Of a stretch of DNA of 64,000 nucleotides, positions 25,057 to 32,913 are shown piece after piece. Both the position numbers and the translations under genes were made by a program. The DNA lies in contig NZ_FNZB01000001.1 in the NCBI RefSeq assembly GCF_900109205.1, positions 496,001 through 560,000 of the forward strand, read 5' to 3'. This DNA is from Sphingomonas sp. OV641. Its GTDB lineage: Bacteria; Pseudomonadota; Alphaproteobacteria; Sphingomonadales; Sphingomonadaceae. The notes below the pieces were generated by a model. That model worked only from the letters and a program-made list of their open reading frames with translations. It was not told where the DNA came from and ran no database searches. The stretch's first letter is position 1. Each line of letters opens with the position of its first letter.

Positions 25057-27681
25057 TCACGCTGCGGCCGCTTCCGACGCCAAAAAGTCCTGGGCGAAGC
25101 GCTGGAGGACGCCGCCAGCTTCGTAGATCGAGACCTCCTCGGCCGTGTCGAGGCGGCAGGTGACGGGCACTTCGTCGGTCGAGCCATCCTTGCGGCGGAC
25201 GATCAGCGTCAGCGTGGCGCCGGGACGGCGCTCACCGACCACGTCATAGGTCTCAGTGCCGTCGAGGCCGAGCGTCAGGCGGGTGGTGCCCGGCTTGAAC
25301 TCGCACGGCAGCACGCCCATGCCAATGAGGTTGGTGCGGTGGATGCGCTCGAAGCCCTCCGCGACGATCGCTTCGACGCCGGCGAGGCGCACGCCCTTGG
25401 CAGCCCAGTCACGCGAGGAGCCCTGACCGTAGTCGGCACCGGCGATGATGATCAGCGGCTGAGCACGATCAAGATACGTCTCGATTGCCTCCCACATGCG
25501 CATCACCTTGCCGTCGGGCTCGACGCGGGCAAGGCTCCCCTTCTTCACCGCGCCTTCGACCACCGCCATCTCGTTGACGAGCTGCGGGTTGGCAAAGGTC
25601 GCGCGCATCGCCGTCAAGTGATCGCCGCGATGGGTGGCGTAGGAGTTATAGTCCTCCTCGGGCACGCCCATCTTGGTCAGATATTCGCCGGCCGCGGAGC
25701 TGGCGAGGATCGCGTTCGAGGGCGAGAGGTGGTCGGTCGTGATGTTGTCGGGTAGGATCGCAAGCGGGCGCATGTCCTTCAGCGTGCGCGGATGTGCCGC
25801 GAGCGCGCCGACCCCCTCGGTGTCCCAATAGGGCGGACGGCGGATGTAGGTGGACGTGGGGCGCCAGTCGTAGAGCGGGCTGATCTTCTCCGCCGAGCGC
25901 GCGCGGGCGCCGAACATCGGCTCGTACACCTTGCGGAACTGCTCGGGCTTCACGTGCGCGGCGACGATCGCGTCAATCTCTTCGTCGGTGGGCCAGAGAT
26001 CCTTGAGGCGGATCTCGCGGCCGTCGACCACCCCCAGCACGTCGCGCTCGATGTCGAAACGGACGGTGCCGGCGATCGCATAGGCCACCACGAGTGGCGG
26101 CGAGGCGAGGAACGCCTGCTTGGCATAGGGGTGAATGCGGCCGTCGAAGTTGCGGTTACCTGAGAGAACGGCAGTCGCGTAGAGATCGCGGTCGATGATC
26201 TCCTGCTGGATCTTGGGGTCCAGTGCGCCCGACATGCCGTTGCAAGTGGTGCACGCGAAGGCGACGATACCGAAGCCGAGCTTTTCCAGTTCGGGAAGCA
26301 GGCCGGCTTCCTCAAGGTAGAGGCGCGCCACGATCGATCCGGGGGCGAAGCTGGACTTCACCCAGGGCTTGCGAACGAGGCCGAGCGCGTTCGCCTTTTT
26401 TGCGACAAGCCCTGCGGCGACGACGTTGCGCGGGTTCGATGTGTTGGTGCAGCTGGTGATCGCTGCGATGATAACCGCACCGTCGGGGAGGAGACCTTCG
26501 CGTTCCTCCGCCTGTGCCTTCTCGAGATCTACCGCGATGCCGCGCTCCTCCAGTGCGGAGGTCGGCAGGCGGCGGTGCGGGTTAGACGGGCCGGCGAGGT
26601 TGCGCTCTACGGTGGAGAGGTCGAACTCAAGGACGCGCTCATATTCGGCGGTCTTGAGCGCATCGGCCCACAGGCCGGTGTGCTTGGCATAGGTCTCGAC
26701 CAGCTTGACCTGCTCGCTCTCGCGGCCGGTGAGCAGGAGATAGTCGATCGTCTGCTGGTCGATGTAGAACATCGACGCGGTCGCGCCATATTCCGGGCAC
26801 ATATTCGAGATGGTCGCGCGATCGCCGATCGTCAGGCTGTCCGCGCCCTCACCGAAGAATTCGATCCACGCGCCGACGACGCGCTCCTTGCGGAGGAATT
26901 CGGTGATCGCGAGGACGATGTCGGTAGCGGTGATGCCCGGCTGGCGCTTGCCGGTGAGGCGGACGCCGACAATATCGGGCAGGCGCATCATCGACGCGCG
27001 GCCAAGCATCACCGTCTCCGCCTCCAGCCCGCCAACGCCGATTGCGATCACGCCCAGCGCATCGACATGCGGCGTGTGGCTGTCAGTGCCGACGCAGGTG
27101 TCGGGGAAGGCAACGCCGTCGCGCAGCTGGATGACGGGCGACATCTTTTCCAGATTGATCTGGTGCATGATGCCGTTGCCGGCGGGGATCACGTCGACGT
27201 TCTGGAACGCCTCCTTGGTCCATTCAATGAAGTGGAAGCGATCCTCGTTGCGGCGATCCTCGATCGCGCGGTTCTTCTCGAACGCCTGCGGATCGAAGCC
27301 GCCGTGCTCGACGGCGAGGCTGTGATCGACGATGAGCTGGGTCGGGACGACAGGGTTGACCTTGGCCGGGTCGCCGCCCTGGTCGGCGATCGCGTCGCGC
27401 AAACCCGCGAGGTCGACGAGCGCGGTCTGGCCGAGAATGTCGTGGCAGACAACGCGCGCGGGATACCAGGGGAAGTCCAGATCCCGCTTGCGCTCGACGA
27501 TCTGGGTGAGGGCGTCGGTGAGCAAAGCGGGGTCGCAGCGGCGAACGAGCTGTTCGGCCAGGACGCGCGCCACATAGGGCAGGCCGTCATAGGCGCCCGG
27601 TCGGATCGCCTCGATCGCTTCGCGCGTGTCGAAGAAGTCGACCTGGGTTCCGGGGAGTTGCTTGCGATGGGCGCGGTTCAT
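25057..27681 (-). CDS. acnD: Fe-S-dependent 2-methylcitrate dehydratase AcnD
   Basis: An 874-residue aconitase-family protein. The iron-sulfur ligands are the Cys of ITSCTNTSNP and the pair in AFACTTCNGMSG; other blocks are FPDTCVGTDSHTPHVDALG, PEYGATASMFYID, GSIVARLYLEEAGL, LPDNITTDHLSPSNAI and ADYGQGSSRDWAAKG. With prpF next to it, the AcnD assignment (2-methylcitrate to 2-methylaconitate) is favoured over the citric-acid-cycle aconitase AcnA; that discrimination rests on context and the AcnD-like start MNRAHRKQLPGTQVDFFDTR. This start was chosen over one 33 bases upstream for that reason. Confidence 0.92.
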   Translation of the reverse strand: MNRAHRKQLPGTQVDFFDTREAIEAIRPGAYDGLPYVARVLAEQLVRRCDPALLTDALTQIVERKRDLDFPWYPARVVCHDILGQTALVDLAGLRDAIADQGGDPAKVNPVVPTQLIVDHSLAVEHGGFDPQAFEKNRAIEDRRNEDRFHFIEWTKEAFQNVDVIPAGNGIMHQINLEKMSPVIQLRDGVAFPDTCVGTDSHTPHVDALGVIAIGVGGLEAETVMLGRASMMRLPDIVGVRLTGKRQPGITATDIVLAITEFLRKERVVGAWIEFFGEGADSLTIGDRATISNMCPEYGATASMFYIDQQTIDYLLLTGRESEQVKLVETYAKHTGLWADALKTAEYERVLEFDLSTVERNLAGPSNPHRRLPTSALEERGIAVDLEKAQAEEREGLLPDGAVIIAAITSCTNTSNPRNVVAAGLVAKKANALGLVRKPWVKSSFAPGSIVARLYLEEAGLLPELEKLGFGIVAFACTTCNGMSGALDPKIQQEIIDRDLYATAVLSGNRNFDGRIHPYAKQAFLASPPLVVAYAIAGTVRFDIERDVLGVVDGREIRLKDLWPTDEEIDAIVAAHVKPEQFRKVYEPMFGARARSAEKISPLYDWRPTSTYIRRPPYWDTEGVGALAAHPRTLKDMRPLAILPDNITTDHLSPSNAILASSAAGEYLTKMGVPEEDYNSYATHRGDHLTAMRATFANPQLVNEMAVVEGAVKKGSLARVEPDGKVMRMWEAIETYLDRAQPLIIIAGADYGQGSSRDWAAKGVRLAGVEAIVAEGFERIHRTNLIGMGVLPCEFKPGTTRLTLGLDGTETYDVVGERRPGATLTLIVRRKDGSTDEVPVTCRLDTAEEVSIYEAGGVLQRFAQDFLASEAAAA

Positions 27682-28039
27682 GGCTGAATCTCTGTCTGGC
27701 TTGGCGCCGCGCACGGTTCCGAGACTCTCCCGAGTTGTGCGCGTCGCTTCGTACGATCACGGCTTACCATTTGTGCATTATCCGCAAACGCGCAACCCAT
27801 GCAGGCGATCTAAAGGGCGAAGATCGGCGGATGGCATGAGGGCGAGACTGCGAAGTTTGCGAATGAAGCTTTCATCTTCGCGGCCTCGCGCCGGCGTTGA
27901 AGGCGCCGCGTGAGCAGCGGCTGGCGACGCTCGCGGGGCTCTGGATCGCGCACCAAGTCTTGGCCGGCGCTGGGTGGTTCGCGAACGTCGCGGCTCAAAC
28001 GTCTGTGATCGGCGGGCGTTTTGCTATATGCGCCAGGCC
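27682..28039. promoter_or_regulatory. Divergent control region between acnD and queH
   Basis: There is no gene in this 358-base stretch. On the minus strand, 27781-27789 reads GTTTGCGGA, part of an imperfect dyad TTTGCGGATAATGCACAAA at 27770-27788. A second GTTTGCGAA is at 27855-27863 on the plus strand. These could be operators for the ScfR/RamB-like regulator, which has TTGCGGA repeats in its own leader. The promoters of both genes must lie here, but no confident -35/-10 pair was picked. Confidence 0.4.
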
Positions 28040-28714
28040 ATGACCAAGCCCGTCACCACTGACATCGACCGCCCGATCCTGACGCCGCCTGATGGCCACA
28101 AGAAGGTGTTGCTGCACAGCTGCTGTGCGCCCTGCTCAGGCGAAGTGATGGAGGCGATGACCGCGAGCGGGATCGACTATACGATCTTCTTCTACAACCC
28201 GAACATCCATCCGAAGGAGGAATATATCCTTCGCAAGGAGGAAAATATCCGTTTTGCCGAGAAGCACGACATCCCCTTCGTGGATGCCGACTACGACACG
28301 GTGAACTGGTTCAAGCGTGCGCGCGGGATGGAGAACGAGCCCGAGCGCGGCGTACGCTGCACCATGTGCTTCGACATGCGGTTCGAGCGTACGGCGCTTT
28401 ATGCGCATGAGAATGGCTTCCCGGTGATCACGTCGTCGCTCGGCATCTCGCGCTGGAAGAACATGACGCAGATCAACGATTGCGGTGAGCGGGCGGCCGG
28501 GCGTTATCCTGACCTGAGCTATTGGACGTTCAACTGGCGCAAGGGTGGCGGCGCGGCGCGGATGATCGACATTTCCAAGCGCGAGAACTTCTACCAGCAG
28601 GAATATTGCGGCTGCGTCTATTCGCTGCGCGACACGAATGCCCATCGCATATCGCAGGGCCGGCAGGAGATCGAGATCGGCAAGCTGTTCTACGGGACTG
28701 ATCAGCAGGCATAG
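28040..28714 (+). CDS. queH: Epoxyqueuosine reductase QueH
   Basis: A 224-residue QueH (DUF208) protein, the last step of queuosine tRNA modification, unrelated in sequence to QueG. Cys motifs expected for the metal sites are present: [12 protein letters not shown] near residue 25, [15 protein letters not shown] in the middle and [11 protein letters not shown] near the end. [17 protein letters not shown] is also typical. An ATG 12 bases upstream (MRQAMTKP) is equally possible; no Shine-Dalgarno decides. It is convergent with treY across 42 bases. Confidence 0.92.
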   Translation: MTKPVTTDIDRPILTPPDGHKKVLLHSCCAPCSGEVMEAMTASGIDYTIFFYNPNIHPKEEYILRKEENIRFAEKHDIPFVDADYDTVNWFKRARGMENEPERGVRCTMCFDMRFERTALYAHENGFPVITSSLGISRWKNMTQINDCGERAAGRYPDLSYWTFNWRKGGGAARMIDISKRENFYQQEYCGCVYSLRDTNAHRISQGRQEIEIGKLFYGTDQQA

Positions 28715-28756
28715 CTGACGTTCGGGAGCGGTAAACGCCGATCGCTCGAGAGGCGC

Positions 28757-31060
28757 TCAGCTGACCTCGAACCACACAGGTGATGCCTCGAACAGGCGCG
28801 TAGCTTGGTGCTGGGGACCGGAGGCGAAGCGGATGATCGTTCCGTCAGGGCTGCTGTCGTCCAGCTTCACCGCGCAACGCAATGTCTTGTCGCCGTGCCG
28901 ACGCTCGAAGGCGAGCAAACGCGTAGTGCCAGTGGCGCTGGCCGGCTCATAGCTGCCGCCCGTGAACAGCGCCGGGTTTTCACGTCGGGCCGCCAGCAAC
29001 GCGATTATCAGTTGGAGCTTGGCCGGGGGAAGGTCGAGCGCGGCGAAGCGCGCGGGGAAATCCACCGCGCGCCGATTGTCGGGATCAACGAGGCTGAGAT
29101 CCGCCAATTCTGTGCCCTGATACAGGTCCGGAACGCCGGGCAGGGTGTAGCGCAATGCGACCTGAACGAGGCTGTTCCGGGCAGCAGCGGGTGCGATCTC
29201 GGCGAGAAAGCTCTCGATGGCTGCGGTAAAGCGTGGGTCGGTGATGAGCGCGCGGGCAAGATCGTTGCAGCGCGTCTCATAGTCTTCGTTGGGTGCTTCC
29301 CAGGATGAGCGCAGCTTGGCCTCCCGCAAAGCCTTGGTCTGCCAGGCGGAGATGCGGTCGGCGAAATTGTCGGTCAGTCGATCGGGCCAGGCGCCGAGAA
29401 GCGACTGGAACAGCATGTAGCGGTCCCCGCGATCGACATCGCTGGACATCGGCTCTGCAATCGCCTCCCATTCCGCAACCGTTTCACGCCAGCGCGTAGG
29501 CATGCTGCTCAGCACTGCGAGCCGCGCGCGCGTGTCTTCGCCACGCTTGTGGTCGTGCGTCGCGGTGGTCAGCATGGCATTGGGCCAGTGCCGCGCGCGG
29601 GCGATCATGCGCTCGTGAAAGGTCGAAGGCTCCATTGTCATCCGAGCGGCATCGAAGCCTACGTCGTTTCGCGACAGCAGGCGGCCATAGCGATAGAACG
29701 CCGTGTCTTCCAATGCCTTGGCGGCGATTGGTGCGGAGAGTTGTTGAAAGCGGCGCACCGCGTCAGCTCGTTCTTCGACACTGCCCGAACCGTCACCGGC
29801 CAGCCATTCAAGGATGAGGTCCGCCACCTTCTCCTCCCCCGGTGGGAGATGCGGCGCGACCCGGCTGCGCGTTTCCTTGCGGATCGCCGCATCGCTGACG
29901 GGCGCGTCCGGGCCATAGGTGCGGTAGACGGGAAAGACCCAGAGCAATCGCTCGACCGCGCGGCGAAGCATCGCGCGGGTCACGCCATCGGGAGCAATCC
30001 GTGCAAAAGCATCGACACAGCCTTCGAGCTGACCGGTGAATTGCCACGCGAGCAGTTGCTGCCTTGCGAGCAGTTCTTCCGAATGCAGCTCAGCGGGTCG
30101 GCCGCTGACGTCATGCCACAAGGCGCCGAGCGGCGCGGCGCCGGCGGGATCGTGAAGCAGAGCTGCGACCTCCTCCATGAAATCGTAACCGCTCGTGCCA
30201 TTTACCGCCCATTCTTCCGATAGCACCTCACCTGGACCAACGATCTTCTCGATGACGATCCATGCGTCGGGCCCAAGCCGTTCGCGTAGAGCACGGCAAT
30301 AGCCGAGCGGATCCGTGAGGCCGTCGACATGGTCGACCCGCACGCCGTCGATCAGCCCTTCCGCATGCAAGCGGAAGTAGAGCTGATGCGTTTTCTCGAA
30401 CACCGCTGGATCCTCGATCCGCACGCCGGCGAGTTCGTTGATCGCAAAGAAGCGCCGCCAGTTGAGCTCGTCGTTAGCGGTGCGCCAGAGCGCGAGACGA
30501 TAGTGCTGGCGGGCAAGGAGCGCCTCGATCCGTTCCCGGTCCGGTGCATTCTGGTCTTCGTCACGAAGCGGAAAATGCTGCTTTCCATAGGCAGTTATCC
30601 ACCAACGCTCGTTAGGATGCTCAACCTTGATCACGCCTTCCGCCAAGGCTTGGGTCAGCGAGGTGCCGAGGACTGGAAGAACGATCGGACGCGACCAGTC
30701 GATGTCGAAGATTTCGGCATAGTCGCTGGCGCGGCCGTGGCGGAGCACGTCGTTCCACCAGGGGTTGGTATCACCGGCCACACCCATGTGGTTGGGCACG
30801 ATGTCGATGATCATGCCCATGCCGCGCGCCCGCAACACCTTGACCAAGCTGCGGAAGCCTTCCTCACCGCCGAGTTCGGGATTGATCGATGTGGGATCCA
30901 CCACGTCATAGCCATGGGTCGAGCCCGGCGCCGCAGTGGTGATGGGGGAGGCGTAGATGTGACTGATGCCGAGGCGATCGAGGTAGGGCACGATCTCCTC
31001 CGCATCGGCAAAGGTGAAATCCTTATGAAACTGAAGACGATAGGTCGCGCGGGGGATCAT
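28757..31060 (-). CDS. treY: Malto-oligosyltrehalose synthase
   Basis: A 767-residue GH13 enzyme that turns the reducing end of a maltodextrin into a trehalose unit. It opens with MIPRATYRLQFHKDFTFADA, then YLDRLGISHIYASPI, GSTHGYDVVDPTSINPELGG and DIVPNHMGVAG. The nucleophile region is GVRVDHVDGLTDPLGYCRAL, the acid region is WIVIEKIVGPGE, and ATHDHKRGEDTRARL follows. The last gene of the glgX-treZ-malQ-treY operon; its start overlaps the malQ stop by 4 bases. TreZ then releases trehalose. Confidence 0.95.
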   Translation of the reverse strand: MIPRATYRLQFHKDFTFADAEEIVPYLDRLGISHIYASPITTAAPGSTHGYDVVDPTSINPELGGEEGFRSLVKVLRARGMGMIIDIVPNHMGVAGDTNPWWNDVLRHGRASDYAEIFDIDWSRPIVLPVLGTSLTQALAEGVIKVEHPNERWWITAYGKQHFPLRDEDQNAPDRERIEALLARQHYRLALWRTANDELNWRRFFAINELAGVRIEDPAVFEKTHQLYFRLHAEGLIDGVRVDHVDGLTDPLGYCRALRERLGPDAWIVIEKIVGPGEVLSEEWAVNGTSGYDFMEEVAALLHDPAGAAPLGALWHDVSGRPAELHSEELLARQQLLAWQFTGQLEGCVDAFARIAPDGVTRAMLRRAVERLLWVFPVYRTYGPDAPVSDAAIRKETRSRVAPHLPPGEEKVADLILEWLAGDGSGSVEERADAVRRFQQLSAPIAAKALEDTAFYRYGRLLSRNDVGFDAARMTMEPSTFHERMIARARHWPNAMLTTATHDHKRGEDTRARLAVLSSMPTRWRETVAEWEAIAEPMSSDVDRGDRYMLFQSLLGAWPDRLTDNFADRISAWQTKALREAKLRSSWEAPNEDYETRCNDLARALITDPRFTAAIESFLAEIAPAAARNSLVQVALRYTLPGVPDLYQGTELADLSLVDPDNRRAVDFPARFAALDLPPAKLQLIIALLAARRENPALFTGGSYEPASATGTTRLLAFERRHGDKTLRCAVKLDDSSPDGTIIRFASGPQHQATRLFEASPVWFEVS

Positions 31061-32913
31061 CCGGGCCTCTTGGCGGTAAGCATCTGGGTACGGGCGGCGA
31101 CGGTCGCGTCGGCGAGCAGCTGATCAGTGCCGTCGGGCATGCGGCGGCGCCAGTTGGGATGCTCGTCGACGGTGCCGGGCAGGTTGGGTTGTTCCTCAAG
31201 GCCGAGCAGATCTTCGAGCGGGAAGATGGCGAGGGCGGCGGGCGCATTGGACACCGCTGCGAGGATCTGATCCAGCGGCGCTGGCTCCGGGGCGACAGTA
31301 GCTATTCCAATAGCTTGTGCCAGGGACTTGCGTTCGTCTGTTCGACTCTCAAGGCTTGCGGCCCGACCGCTGATCTTCGCCCGCCAATCGAGATCGCGGC
31401 CCTTCCACCAGCCGGCGACGGTGGGCGTGTCGTGCGTGCCGGTCATGGCCACGGCGTCCGCATCCCATTGAGACGGCGAGACAAAATCGCCTTCTTCGTC
31501 CCGCTCAAACGGTAGGACGCGCATGCCGAGCATGCCGCGCCGGGAGAGATCGTCGCGCAGGCCAGGCGGGACGGTGCCCAGATCCTCCGCGATGACGATT
31601 GCCCCGGCCCTATGTGCCTCAATCGCGACGATATTTTTAAGGATGTCGCCGGGCATGGTGAGATATGCGCCGTCGGCCGCGGTGCCGCCGTCGGGAACGA
31701 TCCAGAGGTGGTCGAGGCCGATTGCATGGTCGATACGGAGACCCCCGGCATGACGCAGCGCGGTGCGTATGGTGTTGATAAAAGGCGCAAAGCCGCTGCG
31801 TGCCAAGGCGAAGGGGTCGAGGGCGGAGATGCCCCAGTTCTGGCCGTCGGGGCCGAGCGGATCGGGGGGCGCGCCGATGGTGACGCCGGTGAGCAGGTCC
31901 TGCGGGGCGCTCCAACCGTGGCTGCCGCCACAATCGGTGCCGACGGCGAGGTCCGCAATGAGGCCGATTGCCATGTGCTCCCGGGCACATTCTTGTGCGC
32001 GTGCAAGGCCTTGGTCGGCGAGCCATTGAAGATAGGTGAAGAAGGCAACTTCATCGGCGTGCTCGGCGGCGAAGCGTTGGACCGCGGGGCTGGCCGGATC
32101 ACGAAGCTCGGCGGGCCAGGCGGGCCAGCCCTGGCCGCCGAAGTGGAGGTTTATGGCGTCGAACAGCGCGTGATCGGAGACGTTTGGCCTGGTTTCGGCC
32201 ACGTACGCCGCAACCTTGGCCCGAACTTCGGAAGAGGCATTCGCAAACGAAAGCCGCAGGTGGTTCAAACGAACATCGTGGGAGGTTCGCCAGTCGATCA
32301 AGTCGGGTGCGGGCTCATCCGGGAACGGCATGCCGACCAGTGATGGATCGGCGAGCATGACATTGTGGAAGAGCCGCGAGGAGGGGGCGTAGGGGCTGAA
32401 GCGGCCCGGGTCGCCGGGGAAGAGCGCGTGGGTGGGGCTGATCGCCAGCGCGGTGGCGCCGGCACGGCCGAAGGCGGCCGCGGCGCGGGCGAGGGTGGCG
32501 TATGTGCCGTAGGCGGTGGAGTGTTCGTCGCGCAGGGACGGGATCTGGACGGCAACGCCCCAGCCATGACCGGGCGGCTGCGGGCAGCGGGGCGGAGCGA
32601 CGGCGATCGTATAATGGCGGCCGCCGACCTGTAGGTGGTGGTAGCCGATCGTGGTGATGGCGTCGGTGCCGAGCGTCAGCGGGTGATTGGAGCCGTCTTC
32701 CAGCGTGAGTTCGGCGATGCCGGTCGCGCTGCCGGGGATCGTGAGCGGCTGGCCGGCGGTGATCGAGAGAAGGGGCTGATCGGCGGGAGTCTGATCCAGG
32801 CAGGCGAGCAGGGTTTCGAGGACGGCATCGTCGACCTGCTGAGCGGTGCCGGTAGCATCGGTCCAATGGCGCTTGAGGCCGGCGGCGGCTGCTGCGGCGT
32901 GCAGGTTCTTCAT
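31057..32913 (-). CDS. malQ: 4-alpha-glucanotransferase (GH77)
   Basis: A 618-residue amylomaltase that moves glucan chains between maltodextrins, rescuing short products left by TreY and TreZ. The catalytic Asp is in AGGLRIDHAIGLDHLW, the acid Glu in AIVIAEDLGTVPPGLRD, and the third Asp in VAMTGTHDTPTVAGWWKGR. An extended N-terminal region (about residues 1-120) includes a beta-rich segment ahead of the barrel, as in MalQ of many Gram-negatives. It overlaps treZ upstream and treY downstream by 4 bases each, which points to coupled translation. Confidence 0.94.
   Translation of the reverse strand: MKNLHAAAAAAGLKRHWTDATGTAQQVDDAVLETLLACLDQTPADQPLLSITAGQPLTIPGSATGIAELTLEDGSNHPLTLGTDAITTIGYHHLQVGGRHYTIAVAPPRCPQPPGHGWGVAVQIPSLRDEHSTAYGTYATLARAAAAFGRAGATALAISPTHALFPGDPGRFSPYAPSSRLFHNVMLADPSLVGMPFPDEPAPDLIDWRTSHDVRLNHLRLSFANASSEVRAKVAAYVAETRPNVSDHALFDAINLHFGGQGWPAWPAELRDPASPAVQRFAAEHADEVAFFTYLQWLADQGLARAQECAREHMAIGLIADLAVGTDCGGSHGWSAPQDLLTGVTIGAPPDPLGPDGQNWGISALDPFALARSGFAPFINTIRTALRHAGGLRIDHAIGLDHLWIVPDGGTAADGAYLTMPGDILKNIVAIEAHRAGAIVIAEDLGTVPPGLRDDLSRRGMLGMRVLPFERDEEGDFVSPSQWDADAVAMTGTHDTPTVAGWWKGRDLDWRAKISGRAASLESRTDERKSLAQAIGIATVAPEPAPLDQILAAVSNAPAALAIFPLEDLLGLEEQPNLPGTVDEHPNWRRRMPDGTDQLLADATVAARTQMLTAKRPG

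Noticed and set aside
28715..28756. Terminator between convergent queH and treY
   Set aside because: The 42 bases hold no clear stem followed by a T-run on either strand.
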